A stretch of DNA of 64,000 nt from Nephromyces sp. MM_2019 (lineage: Eukaryota; Apicomplexa; Aconoidasida; Nephromycida), in NCBI GenBank assembly GCA_015657535.1, contig JADHZB010000394.1:62001-126000 (forward strand), in the 5' to 3' direction. Shown here one piece after another: positions 35,502 through 47,627 of this stretch; the stretch's first letter is position 1; the number at the start of each line of letters is the position of its first letter. Made by a program: the position numbers and the translations under genes. A model generated the notes under the pieces. That model had not been told where the DNA came from and did no database searches. It saw only the letters and a list, made by a program, of their open reading frames with translations.

Positions 35502-38256
35502 ATGTTCAATCCTACAAAATATTATTCAGTCACTGACACATCACAAACAAAGAGCGAGTTAATTAGCTGTGAAAATGATTTTGAGCAATCAACGGCTTTA
35601 ACGGACTCTACATTCACCTCCTCCGAGATCTCATCCATGACTTATGCCTCTCAAGTAGCCCTAGAAAATGCTTTATCTAAACACCGTTGTGCTTTGGATA
35701 TTGGTGGTACCCTGGCTAAATTGGTCTACCTCTCCAACCTTGAAAACAACGAACTAAAGGAAATAGATCACAAGGCCCATGATCTACCCTATAAACTTGA
35801 CGAAGAACTTTTAGGAGGTATTATATCTGAGTCTAAGAATTTGACTTGAAACAACTCGAAACTTGATACATTTTCTCCTCCAAAAGGCTAACAATAGGAT
35901 TCATGAAACTAAACAAATTAAAATGCTTCAAACCCTCGATCTTTATATATAATCATAATATGTGGATTGGTGCCTAGAATAAAACCCACAAAAACACCAT
36001 TTTCATATTAAAAGACTACAAACTTATATTTAATACAACAGAACCGACTGAAGATGAATACCACTTATACCTTGAATATAACCAGCGAAACACTGAGGAC
36101 CTACAAAAGAGGCAAAATAGTTTAAAGAGACTGCGTATACCAAGTTAGCTTTACATAATATAGAAGCTGAATTCTAAGAGTAAAATCTTTCTGTGAATTC
36201 TCAAAGTTTCGGAGAAGCATCAACTATGCTTCAATTACTTCCACTCTCAAGATATTGAATTAATGGTAGATTTTATGATAAGTAAGTTGACAAATTAATA
36301 AATCCGTTACTATATTTTTTAAACTTTTACAAACTTGCTCATGGATTATATAAATTTGAAAATGTTTCACAATATTCCCAAATGGAGAATAAATACAAAA
36401 TTTTTTTCAGAAAACAATCTGGTTTCTGAAGGGGATAATTTGAATGTAACTGGAGGTGGTGCCTATAAATATTCCGATATTTTAACCAAAAATATGAGGA
36501 TTAATTTGAAAAAGAAGGATGAAATGAATTCAATTATGAAGGGGTTGAGCTTCTCATTAACCCTGTGCAACAGCGTTTTCAGATATGATATTAAACATAA
36601 AATTAGGGTGCCAATAACATTGGTAAAAAACCAAAATATCTTTTAACTATTATATAGGCTTTTAAGCACATTCGAGTTTTGAAAGTAGGCTCTCTAGTTT
36701 AAAATCAGTATTATAAAAATTTTTATAGGCTGACCCTATCTACCCCTTTCTTGTCGTGAATATTGGATCTGGAGTATCTATTCTCAAGGTGAGAATTGAT
36801 CTTTTTAAGCCTTAATAAAATAATTATAACTTGGAAGAATTTTACCACCTATCAGGCAAATAGTCATGATGACTTTATACGAATAACTGGGACTTGTGTT
36901 GGTGGTGGTTAGATGAATCTCATTTGCTATTTTCAATTTTAAAATAATTTAAATAATGATTCAAATTGCATTTATAATTCAAGTATTTTAGTGGTTAATA
37001 CTCTAACTTTTAGGAACAGTTTTAGGACTCGCTAAACTTATTTTTGGAGCTCAATCTTTCAACGAGGTAGCAACACTTTCAGAATCTGGTAACTTTTTTA
37101 TGAATAATTATAAGGAACCCAAGTATATTAGATTTGTTTATCCTAAAACGCTTATATTTAATTCCTTTAATAGGGTCTGATGAGCTTGACTTGACTGTTG
37201 GGGATTTATTTGGAGATAACCTACAGTCTACGCAATCTCTTTCATTACAAACATTTGCTAGCAGGTAACCCTTTATAAATTATTTAGGCATAGCGATAAC
37301 ATTTGATAATGTATAGCTTCGGAAAGGTCTTTTTTATGGAAAAGCAGACTGATGAAGAAGTTTATAAAAGACTTACAAGGTCATATATAGCAACTCTTAA
37401 TTTTTCGGATAGCAAATTAACTTACTCTTCGATTATTATTAAAACAGTAAGGCGAATATAGCACGCAGCCTCATACGAATGGTTTCCTACAATTTGGGTT
37501 ACTTAGCCTATCTCGTTGGGACTATACACAATGTCCACCGGTAATCTTTTCACAAGACCTAGTTGATTTAATAATTGTGGCTACAAAATTCCAACTTTTT
37601 TAAAATGAAATTACAATTCTGAACAGAATATTCTTTGCTGGGAAATACATTGACAACCATGCCTTTACAATGGAATGTCTTACATACGGTGTCAATTTCT
37701 ATCAATCTCAGTATCCTATATTTGATCAGACTACTACAAACTTGCAGGGTAGGAATAGCCATAAGCACTTTATATCTCTCATATAAGTTTACCTTTTGAT
37801 AAAAGTCTCTTGGTATCACACCATCAGAGAATTTTTTGCTTGTTCAAGTTAACACTTATCTATCACTTTTTAGAACCTTCAATATCTAATTGTAACTTGT
37901 TCAACAACTCAGGCGATCATTCTTATCATTTAGAACATCCACACTCTTTTATTATTTCCAACAACAGTACCCTTGTAAGTTAAATTTACAATTAAAATAA
38001 CTATATCAAGACCCAATTATCCATTTTTTCATCCGTGCAACTTAGGAATGTCTCCAAAACACCTCAAGGACCTCATGTTGTAATAATTTAATGGAGCCAC
38101 TTAAAGACTTTGAGGTAATCTCCTGAATTTCAAATTATATATGTAATTTACAATCCCTAATTAGATAATACTTGAATTATTCCCTAATTTAATTTATAGG
38201 TATTTTTTCTGAAACATGACGGCTACTTAGGTGCCCTAGGATCCTTTCTATCCTGA
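35502..38256 (+). CDS. PANK: Eukaryotic type II pantothenate kinase
   Basis: Fifteen exons, all in phase after removing two introns that otherwise leave stops (35818-35897 and 35970-36041). It catalyses ATP-dependent phosphorylation of pantothenate, the first step of CoA synthesis. Visible motifs: the phosphate loop ALDIGGTLAKLVYL, LCFNYFHSQDIELMVDF (human LHFIRFPTQDLPAFI), VTGGGAYKYSDILTK (human CATGGGAYKFEKD), PFLVVNIGSGVSILK (human PLLVVNIGSGVSILA), RITGTCVGGGTVLGLAKLIF (human RVTGTSLGGGTFLGL), VGDLFGDNLQ, SFGKV, SYNLGYLAYLVGTIHNVHR, IFFAGKYIDNHAFTMECLTY and the C-terminal VFFLKHDGYLGALGSFLS (human LFLEHEGYFGAVGALLG). A Cys/Ser-rich insert before the last motif (37874-38114) is not in the human enzyme. 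Apicomplexans typically carry two PanK paralogues; only one is in this window. The ATG at 35502 is the first in frame; a spliced 5' exon is possible. Confidence 0.94.
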
Positions 38257-39330
38257 TTTACTAAGACACACCTACTTTCTAACATTTTTTATAAACTTTG
38301 GTTTGGTACCGAAATTTATTTTAAGTTTTATTTTTCTTTCGATATTTTACCCTATTGAGGTGGTCTTGTTAATGTACGATAACTAAAAGTTTTCAATTTC
38401 TTGAGCTTCATCACTTTGGGTTTCAAAACTGCTGAATTCTTTTTGAGAAAAAACTCAATAAGCTATTAAAAAACCAATTACAATTACACCAAAATCCATG
38501 ACCTAAAACAATTTTTATGTATTCATAAACATCAAGGTTAGTTTTTCTAGACACAATCATACACAAATAAAAGCCTGGACACATACAAACCTTCTTCAAA
38601 GGTTCTTTAGATATTTTTATATAATTTTTTGCGTATACTGAAATTTTCTTGAAATTATTTTTTTTTTATGCTTTAAATACATAAGATGCTACAATAGAAG
38701 ATTAAATTAACTTTTGAAAAGCATATACAAAACATCCTCATAATTTTTAAATTGCTTTATAATTCCTGCAAATATATTTATGAGTTTGATGGGTGGCATT
38801 TAATTATAATGTTTTTTTTTCCAAGAATATTACTTGCATTGTCATTAAGCAATATTTAACTTCTATTGAGAAGGAAATTACCTAAAATCATTTTAGGTAA
38901 TTAATCATCAATTATAATAAGTCCTATCAAACTTTAAAGTATCTTAGGATGTTTATATATTTTTTTTATAGAAATTTTAGAGAATTCAAGTTTTATTATA
39001 TCATTTTTTTCATATTCACTCAAAAATGGGCCCAAATGAAGGCGACTAAATGATGTTTAATCAAAATTCAAAGTTACCAATTATCCAAGTTTAATTAAAT
39101 TAATAAAAAAACTTAATAGGTGTTTAATGATTTATAATACAAAAATCCTTTTATAAAATAAATATAATAGGTTTTTCAGAAATCATCAATTTATTAGAAA
39201 TACCGATACTTCTGCTTAAGCTCTTGGAAATAAGATTCCAAAAATTAAAATTTTTTTGTGTAGCTAAATAGACTGGCAGCCTAAAAATTGTTAAGCAACA
39301 AAATATAACAACCATTGCTTCTCAATTAAA
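38257..39330. other. Convergent spacer containing a perfect palindrome
   Basis: AT-rich region between the end of the kinase and the genes near 39.3-39.6 kb. Apart from the palindrome listed separately, no frame or motif was supported. Confidence 0.4.
38876..38902. repeat. Perfect 12-bp inverted repeat with 3-nt loop
   Basis: Arms AATTACCTAAAA (38876-38887) and TTTTAGGTAATT (38891-38902) flank the loop TCA. It lies between convergent transcription units. It could form a cruciform or RNA hairpin, or be a two-sided binding site; function unknown. Confidence 0.7.
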
Positions 39331-39682
39331 ATGAGTTTAGTTATTGAAATATTCGATATTTAATCAGGGGAACACTCATTGTTATTTTATTTATATTTTT
39401 AATATTCAAAGCTTTGGAAATATAAATAATTCTTGGATATTTCACAAAAATTTGAATGATTTTGGAGATATATTCTTTGAATCTATACTAATTACAAGCA
39501 AAAAAATCGATCTAAAAAGTGTTTGGATTGAAAAGATCAAGCAAAATTTCAATCAAAGTTTTTTAGCCTTACGCGTATTATTTACCTTCCAAGATTGTGA
39601 AATTAATTTAGAAAATATCAGTCATCTTCGGCAATCATATTATGCTCTTTTAAGACATTCGCTAAGTCTTGGTAAGTAAAAC
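39331..39682 (+). CDS. Hypothetical protein, about 100 residues, antisense-overlaps TXNDC9
   Basis: Unrecognised. The long frame has no Met of its own, but the ATG at 39331 (ATG AGT TTA) followed by a putative 28-nt intron (GTTATT to AATCAG) joins it in phase at about 39368. Content then reads NTHCYFIYIFNIQSFGNI, FHKNLNDFGDIFFESIL, SVWIEKIKQNFNQSFLALRV and NISHLRQSYYALLRHSLSLG, and it ends TAA at about 39682. Its last 60 bases overlap, on the opposite strand, the terminal exon of TXNDC9, which is certain from homology. Either the two genes overlap tail to tail or the end of this frame is chance. No family match. Confidence 0.33.
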
Positions 39683-40487
39683 CATCGCCTGAATTAATTA
39701 TCATATATATACATTTGTTGTTTCTAGCAAAATGGAAGTTTTATTTTAAGGTAATTACCTCCTAATTCATCGAAGCCTATTATAGAGTGTGAAGTCGATC
39801 CATTTTTGATAAGCATTATCTAAAGTAAAAAATGGAAAATTCATATATTAGTTCCATAGTTTATACATTTACCCACCGTGGGTATACACCAAATCTTGAG
39901 GCCTGAGTCAGAAAAGTTAAAAATTTATTTATTAGGTTTGATATTTTTTTGAGGAGTAGCGGACGTACGATCTGCAAAGAATGGGGATTTCTCGGCATTA
40001 AATTTAACACATTTAATTGAGATTTGTCTTTCAGATAGCATTTGCAGATATTTGTCAACAATTTCACATCTCCATGTCGAAGGTCTATAAAAGTGTACTA
40101 CCTATGAATGGCAGGTTTTTTAAGCTTTAAAATCCATTTCAAATGTAAAGCATGTAATAATTAGATACTTCACGCAAACCTTTAATACAATCTCACCATT
40201 TTTTTCGACTTTTTGGCAGCATCAAAAAACTCGCGCTCGTTATAAATTTCTGTGTATAGTCCATGTTGAAGCTGCTTATAATTTTTCATAGCTTCTCGCT
40301 TGGATTCCAGCTCCTTTATACGTCTATGCCGTATCATTTCAAGAGTTTCTGGGTCGATATTGTTAAGATCCTCAATAGCCTGGTCAATTTTTTTCTCCTC
40401 ATTTTCAAGTTGTTCCAGGACCTTGTTTTCAACCTGAGAAGTTAATTTTTCAGAAAAATCTTTAGAAATGGTTTGGCTCTTCTGCAT
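39622..40487 (-). CDS. TXNDC9: TXNDC9 / phosducin-like thioredoxin-fold protein
   Basis: Five exons in phase: 40487-about 40196, 40103-about 39982, about 39903-39874, about 39820-39761 and about 39690-39622. The N-terminal helix includes EMIRHRRIKELESKREAMKN (human ERLKEKRLQALRKAQQQK) and GLYTEIYNEREFFDAAKKSK (human GEYREIPSERDFFQEVKESE). The thioredoxin fold follows: VVHFYRPSTWRCEIVDKYLQ (human VCHFYRDSTFRCKILDRHLA), FNAEKSPFFADRLKIWCIPT (human LNVEKAPFLCERLRIKVIPT) and IIGFDELG (human VVGFTDLG). Like its relatives it has no CXXC redox pair, so it is a non-redox thioredoxin fold. TXNDC9 binds the CCT chaperonin and modulates actin and tubulin folding. The C terminus is short and acidic (IAEDD). 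Confidence 0.91.
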
Positions 40488-41751
40488 TTTTTTAAAATAA
40501 AAGATGAAAATTTACAAAAGTATTAATTTTATTTGTTTTGTTTCCTTGATTTTTGGTTTTATCGGGATAACAGTTTTAAATTGTTCGTTAACATACAGAA
40601 AGTTAGAGGACATTATGATTTGTGACATTTACTGTCCATTACAATATATAGTATCTTAATAAAGGCTTGTTGTTTTACGACAGTTGAGCTAGTTTGAGAG
40701 TAGATAATCTCAATAGATAAATTTTATACTGAGTGTTCATGTTATTAAAAACTTGATCTAGGGAATAGAATTCAAAATGTGGACCTTGTGAAATTTTCAA
40801 AATTTTAGTTAATGTCTTGAGTTATATAAATTAATTTTTAATTTTAACTCCAGTGTTTTAATTTATTCCAGGTTGATTAAAAGATGTAATTATTTTTACA
40901 AGCACAAAGTTGTAAGGAGTAGCACAACAAGGAGTAAGCTATTATAAACCACTTAGCATGCAGAATGGTCTCAGTAATGTTACACTCCCAGATCACTAAA
41001 TAATTATTTACATTTTAGCTGTTTTTACTTTGAGCATAACATACTAAAAATACTTGATTCAAAATTGTTCCTCAAATTCCATCAAAACGTGATAATCCAA
41101 AGTGCTATTGATTAATCAAAAATTATTTCCTAAAAAATTATAACACCTTTATTATAGAACTAATTTGTGAGTGTTTTAGTTAATAACACTCTTGGTTTGA
41201 ATACTCTAATTTTTAGCAGTTCAAATCTTTAGAATAATTCATAGGAAAATTGGCTTGGAAAATAAGCTTCTAATTTCTCGAAGAAATATATGAATTCATC
41301 TGTAGTGTTAAGAATTAAATTTTGAGCCAAAAGGTTGTAACTTATCTTAATATCCTAAGCTTATTATTATCAATGTTAGAAATTAATTATATATATTAGG
41401 TTTCAAAAATTGAAATGATATAAATATATAAGAACTGATAATTAAGATCTTATAAGATTCTAAATAGATGTAAATTATCAATAGATCAAAATCCAAAATT
41501 GAAATGTTAGATATTTATGACCATTGAATAAAAATTTTATTCGTGGATAATTAAATTCTTAGAATATTATTTGCTACTTGAATTTTTATAATTAAAACTA
41601 TTTTGATATTTATACTATAAATTGCTATTGAAAGCATTGGAATGAATTTATTGTAGTAGCAATGGCGAATTGTTCTAATACCAGCTTTAATTAGCATAAA
41701 TGTTCCCCCAAATTTGAAATTTGGGCGAAAAAGCCTAGGTAGTTGATTTTT
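40488..41751. other. Divergent intergenic region
   Basis: Lies between the divergent starts of TXNDC9 and the kinesin pseudogene, so it should hold both promoters. AT-rich, with no specific motif recognised and no coding frame supported. Confidence 0.4.
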
Positions 41752-44700
41752 ATGTCACATGTTCGTGGAATTAAAGCAGAGATGTTAACAGTAAAAGTAG
41801 CAGCTAGACTTAGGCCATTTACAGAGAAAGAAATTAAATGTGGTGATCAGCTTTGCATTTTTATGGAAGGTAATATACGATAAGGAGCCACGTTGATGAG
41901 TCTATGTCTCGAACCTTCAAACTTGATTACACATATTGGTCCTTTGATAGTTTTACTATAAAACCTTCAGAATGTAGAGCTTCAAATGATATTGTATATG
42001 CTGATCAACTAAAAACATTTGAAGACATAGGAGTAGATATGAATAATAATGCCTGGGGAGTATATAAAGTTTATACTTTTGCCTATGACCAAACAGGCTC
42101 AGGCAAAAGTTATACGATTTTTGGATACGATAGTAATATAGGTTTAGTGGGTAGAGTAGCGCAGGGGCTGTTCAATAAAATAATAAAAATTTGAGAGAAG
42201 ACCTTAGGTACGATGTGTCGATTAGCATGTTAGAAATCCATAACGAAAAGGCGCACGATCTACTAGTCTCATCTCATCATCTAAATGAAAGTGGCTTGGA
42301 TATAAGGCAAACGCCCCAAAGTGGAACTTTCGTCCAAGGATTAAGCAGTATAAGGGTTGAAAACTGGAATGAGATTATGCAATGTATAGACAAGGGTAAT
42401 AATAACCGTGCTATTGCGGTAACTCAAATGAACTTGAAATCTTCAAGAGCACATACTATTTTCAAGATATTGTTAAAGCAAATAGAATTCGATGCAAAAT
42501 CGATTGGAGAGTTATGTCAAAAAGTTCCTGATATTTACTTTATCGATTTGGCTGGGTCAGACAAGGAAGAAATCATTGAATCCAATCTTAAAAGAAGAAA
42601 AGAGATTGCAGCTATAAATCCGTCTCTATAGAACTTGCGGAGAATTAAATCAATGCTAGCCGATAAAAATAATAAGAAAAGTACAGCTAACAATGTTAGT
42701 AAGTATGCTCATTACCTCGTAAATTCGTATAATGCTTTGTTTTCAATTATAGACAGGTAATCCCTTATAAAGATTCAGTCATTATAATGATTTTGCAGGA
42801 TGCCCTTGGTGGAAATTTTAAGGCAACAATGATAGCATCGATATCATCATCATTTCAATCATTTTCAGATACTCTATCAACTTTGACGTATGGTGCTAGA
42901 GTTCAACAAATTGACACACATGCTAAAGTAAGTGAAAACCAACTCCACCGTATGGTTTTTGAGCTTCAAGAGAAAAATGAACAGTTAAGGAAATTACTTC
43001 AAGAGGAATGTGAAAGTGAACTAATTTCTGATATAACTGAAAAAGTCTTGAGTAATAAATCTCAGCTAACAGAGAGTGATGCTGCTATTGAAGAAATATC
43101 CAAAATTTGGCTTGAACCATCTTTGAAGCAAGAGAAAAAGCCTTTTTATTACAAACGCCTTATGAGGATAATTATGAAAATCCTTGTTTGAAGAGCGTTA
43201 ACGTGGATCCATTTTTATCAGGTAGAATTTCGAAGCTTATCTGTGTAGTTCTCTTGCTTGAGCAGTATTGATAAATAGCAAACAATGCAAGCTAGTTGAT
43301 ATTTTATTTATAGAATTTTAAACTCATCAGGTTATCTTATTGAATGATTATGAGATATGCAAATTTGAGCGAAAGTTTAACTTAATATGAACCTTTAAGG
43401 GAAGCTAACTTTTTACCTAAAATAGGAGACTAACTATATTGGACGAGAAGATTATTCGAATTTACCACATGTTGTCATAGGAGGTGCAGGAACCGAGAAA
43501 TATCATGCAATTATTTGTGTCGAGAGACAAGATCTAAAATCAGGTATAATTGAATCAAAACTTGTTTGTACATTAAAAAATAAATGGAGTGCAAGGGTTA
43601 ATGATGTTCAACTTGAACGTGAACAAGTTAAACAACTTTGTAATAATGACAGAATAGTTTTTGGTAGTCACAATCTCTTTGTGTTCTCTGATACTGGAGA
43701 AAAAAGGAATATACTTCCTGATTGGTACGAAGCAATGCAAGAAGCGAATCATCATTATTTTAGACAATTTACTGATAGAGTAGCAAATGTAGAAATTGCT
43801 TTTAGAAACATTGAAAGTAGGTCAAGTGAAAAAGTGAGCGAAGCTAACAAATGTCAACATCCTAAGATTTCAAAGGACGTAATAACAACGATGGTAGCAT
43901 TGGTTGATGAAATTAATCTGATTGCTGAAGAGATGCATCAAGCTTATGCTTTCAAAGTTAGATTAGTCACAAGTACAAGGATATTCGATAAAGATAGGAA
44001 AACTGATTTAATGAGAAATGCAATTTTAAAAACTGAAATCCTTTTATGTAATTATCGTATTGATACAAGAACTTTACAGTTTTGATCACAAGACTTATTC
44101 GAGGAGCAAGTTTATGAAATAAAAGATTTGTTTAATATGTGGTTGTCCTCACAGTCTTCCAAAAGTAAAATTGAAAACTTAATGATCAAGAATAATCCAT
44201 TCGAGTCAGTACCAGGCTCGTATTATTTTATTGGTAATAGCTTATATTTCTAAATCATACAAAAAAATTAATTCAATTTCAAAGTGAAAGATTTCCACTT
44301 TTAGATTATAAGGGTAATAGGCTGGGAGATTTGATAGTTAATATTGATATTATACTCTTACCAATTGAATCTGCTTATAGAGAATATTTAAATGAACAAT
44401 TTCATGGGATGAGCTAGAATTTAAATATAAAGATTGCATTAGTGATTATTACAGTATTGAAGAGGTTTTAGGTAGGATTATACGAATACACTTTTCAATT
44501 GAAGATATTATTTTATTGGAGCAGAATTATATTAGTAACATCCAAACTGTGTATAAATGGATTGATGAAAACTTTCAGTGTAAAGTAATTTTTGAAAATC
44601 ATGAAAAAAATAAAAGGTTTGATACATGAAAACAATTTCATCGTCCCAATTAATCCTGAAACCATTGACTGGTTCAATGGAGTAATGGTATTTGAAGTTT

Positions 44701-44866
44701 CAGGAATTGCTCTTAAATCACCAACAAGAAAGATGAGACAAAGTGATAAAATCGAAAAAAGACTTTGAGGGTTGAAGAAACAATTAGGTGGAAAGGATAT
44801 GATGCTCAAAAATTTCGAAGCTTACCTTATGTAAAAGTAGGTGTAAAAGGCTTTGAGGTTTCATAA
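41752..44866 (+). pseudogene. Kinesin-3 (KIF1/Unc-104-like, motor plus FHA) pseudogene
   Basis: The whole gene is recognisable from ATG to stop, but the frame is broken. Motor motifs occur in order: LTVKVAARLRPFTEKE, KLDYTYWSFDS, the P-loop DQTGSGKSYTIF, SMLEIHNEKAHDLL, KSSRAHTIFKI (switch I), FIDLAGSDKE (switch II), VIPYKDSVITMILQDALGG and TLTYGARVQQI. Then a neck coil, DPFLSG, an FHA domain (YIGREDYSNLPHVVIGGAG ... NDRIVFGSHNLFVF), and the KIF1-type region (PFESVPGSYYFIGNSLYF, LLDYKGNRLGDLIVNID). Introns at 42695-42756 and about 43245-43425 have intact sites. Breaks: single-base losses near 41876, 42190, 43150, 44252, 44400, 44628 and 44765, a TAG at 42628 and a TGA at 44083. Every shift would be mended by one extra base, several in A or T runs. 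Neighbouring genes are clean, which argues against general sequencing error. Kinesin-3 moves vesicles to microtubule plus ends. Confidence 0.85.
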
Positions 44867-45411
44867 CTGTTTTGTAACTTGAAAATTAGTCTTGAATAGA
44901 CAATTCGTATTTATTAAACTATAAAAAATTGAATATTTAACGATGATATTGTAGATGACTTATGAAAATAATGAGTGTCCATAAATCATTGACAGTCTCC
45001 TTTTAGGTTAATCGAAAAGATCAGCCGAAGCGTTACAGTAAATGTTGCTAAACAAAATTTTGTATATATACTGGGATACCTTTCGAGTATTGAAATGGTG
45101 ACTGAATCTTTTTGTTTTGTAATGAGATTAAATTCAACTTATTATGTGGATCTTTGAAATTTTAATTTAAATTTAAAAGATAATAATCATATTCTAAAAT
45201 TTGTGAAATCTTTTAAGGTTCTTAAAATTTGCTGTTGATTTCAAGGGTTGGTTATTTTAGTGAAACGGGGCTTTGTATTAAGATTTTAAATATTTAAATA
45301 AAACTAACTTGAAGGTTCATATAAAATTTGTATGATAATGGTACTAAAGTGGAATTTCATCTTATTCTAAATGAATGTGTATAAATTTTAAGATATCTAG
45401 AGGTATATGAT
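44867..45411. other. Convergent spacer, no gene seen
   Basis: AT-rich sequence between the pseudogene end and the cyclin stop. Nothing could be supported. Confidence 0.4.
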
Positions 45412-46679
45412 TCAACGGTATGGTACTCCATTTCTCCCTAAGTGATCACGATGTCTTTCATCAGTATGGTCAACAATTAGAGAAGGGTCTTGAACTGATT
45501 GTATATATGTGTCACATGGATATGTTCCAGGGAAATATGTAGGGTGGGGCCGACTCATTCTTATGCAATCTGAGCTTCTTCCAAAGTATGCATTAGGAAT
45601 AGTCTGAGGGTAAAAGTCATGAAAGTTAAAGCTAAATTTTAGTCAATAAATATTATCAAAGGTTTGAAAAATTAAGAGTAAAATTAAGTATTAAATAGTT
45701 CAATTCCTGAAATTAACATTTGATTCATAAAAAACATTTAAGTTCTCCTCATTACACATACCTCGTCTTCATGCTTCATACGGTAAGCCTGGTGATCTAT
45801 CATATTTTTTGCAACTAAAGGGTTCTTATTAAGATGAGGTGGTGGTATAGTGTAATTCTCAGTTATTCGATTGGTTCCATTTCTCTTATGCGGATTACTT
45901 TTGGGGCTATTTGTGTGCCTTATTGGAGGTTGGTGCTTCCTATGTGGTATAACACCTCGAACCGCATATTGTTGATTATTTTTATTAATATCATTTTGCT
46001 CAGAGTTAATATGGAGCCCAAGCGGGGTAAGAGTGTTAAGTGTGTGGCTAGTTACAGGTCTTACTGCATCCTCGACATTTTGGCGATATTGATCATATTC
46101 CTCAGGAGATACAAAAAGCTTATAGTTAATCAAACTTAAGAATTGTGCCTCCATAAGATTAATTTCGTTTGTTTCTACTCCACCAACTCGAGCATAAAAA
46201 GAGTTTGAGAAATAAACATCATCAAAAAATTTTGCAGCTAGCATGATGGAGGTAATAAGGAGTCGATGAATGTTTAAAATAGAAACAGCAAAGCCGTCAT
46301 GTAATTTTACAATACGATCTATATAGACCAAGCTAAGAACAAAACATTCATTACTACATCTGAAATATTTAGCAATTCGTTCTAGATATTCAACTACACC
46401 AATTGTAGGAGGTGTAACACCATGGAATCTAGTAATTGTGTTTTTTCCTGAAGAGGGTAAAATTTTGTTATCGTTTTTTCACTTTGAATTAATTCATAAC
46501 AAAATAAATTTGGGATAATACTCAGAAAAGAATACAAGGTTGTTGCACTTACTATCATGTTTTGGAGGATTTAAGCTGATTAAATTAGAGAGAACTTCGG
46601 CAAGCCATCGTATAAATCTATCATCGGTTGGTTTAGCGATGAAGGGTTGAGGGGAGTTACTCAATTGGTGTGATTGCAT
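45412..46679 (-). CDS. Pho80/U-type (P-type) cyclin
   Basis: Three exons in phase: 46679-46550, 46449-45766 and 45606-45412; about 335 residues. The cyclin box is in exon 2: ITRFHGVTPPTIGVVEYLER, IAKYFRCSNECFVLSLVYID, RIVKLHDGFAVSILNIHRLL, then ITSIMLAAKFFDDVYFSNS and NLMEAQFLSLINYKLFVSPE. The RLLITSIMLAAKFFDD and YFSNSFYARVGGV motifs are diagnostic of the Pho80/PCL and plant CycU group, which pair with Pho85-like or other CDKs. The C-terminal part is long, Pro/His/Asn-rich and ends near HTDERHRDHLG; it is probably disordered. Apicomplexan genomes contain several P-type cyclins with roles in nuclear cycles. The partner CDK cannot be told from sequence. Confidence 0.87.
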
Positions 46680-47627
46680 TGTAGTTATTGATCAAGTATA
46701 TGGATAGTGATTAAATAATAAAAATTTCCAAACCAGATTGAATTATGAGAAATGTACAAAAATTGGAATTGATATTTAACTACATGATTATTTATATATT
46801 TAATGCTAAAAGAAAACTCGGGGGCTTTGAGGTAGTAGAAAATAGATCATTAATGTAAAATAATATATGTATGTATATTTATGATTTTATTTGTTCCCTA
46901 TATAATTAATTATCCAAAATTTGATGAAGAGAATGGTAGAGGTAATCCGCTTCTATTGTGTTTAATGAGTATAAGCTCAGGAGAGAGTTAATTATGCTTG
47001 GATAATCAAATGAATGTTCATGTATGAAATTTGGTTGGTAATCTGCTGCTTAATTTGGCAAATATAATGGATCAAATAAGGTACATAATTTTCATATTTT
47101 TGAGATAAAAAAGTTAACTACCCAATTGTTGTATTGAAAGTTAAGCTTGTGAATCTCCAAGCAAAATTAAAAAGAATGTTGCTTAGGTTTGTCAGGGGTG
47201 GATGTATCGAAGGTTAGATTAATCGGGAAGTTGACGAAGATTTTTAAAAAATAATAGTGTTATAGGTTGGAGGGCATAAACTAGAGAGATAGGCAAGATT
47301 ATGAGAAGTCCATCCTTTCAAAGGATCAAGAGAGTTATATATACAGCGCATTTTATATGGAGTTTTTGAAAATTTCTCCTAAATTAAGTTGTAAATAATG
47401 AAATCACTTTTGTGATATAAATCCTTGATATATTGGTGTAGTTCATAGTTTTATGAAAAAATCAAAAGAAACGAATCAAAATGAAATATAAGGAGTGTAT
47501 ATACGCTATTTTTGGGTATCATATAAAATCAAATGAAGAAGTTAATTAGCAAAGAATATCCTTTATTTATATCTGAGTGTTAAGTTAATTCAAGATATGA
47601 ATGAGAGATATATATGAATTAGTGGGG
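46680..47627. other. Intergenic with one exon-like block
   Basis: Mostly AT-rich. A block at about 47112-47215 on + lies between an AG and a GTTAGA site and codes NYPIVVLKVKLVNLQAKL and LLRFVRGGCIE; no start or in-phase partner was found, so it is only noted. The rest holds nothing recognisable. Confidence 0.25.

Noticed and set aside
35846..35976. In-frame TGA and TAG in the pantothenate kinase
   Set aside because: Two GT-AG introns (35818-35897 and 35970-36041) remove both in phase, so the gene is intact.
44083..44085. UGA read as tryptophan (altered code)
   Set aside because: The position aligns with a conserved Trp of kinesin-3, but all other long genes read through without in-frame TGA, so one nonsense mutation is the better explanation.
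42180..44770. Programmed -1 ribosomal frameshifting in the kinesin gene
   Set aside because: There are about seven shift sites plus two nonsense codons, and none has a canonical slippery heptamer. Pseudogene decay is simpler.
44513..44809. 98-residue minus-strand frame
   Set aside because: Antisense shadow of the kinesin pseudogene.
45834..46139. 101-residue + strand frame
   Set aside because: Antisense shadow of the cyclin gene's exon 2.
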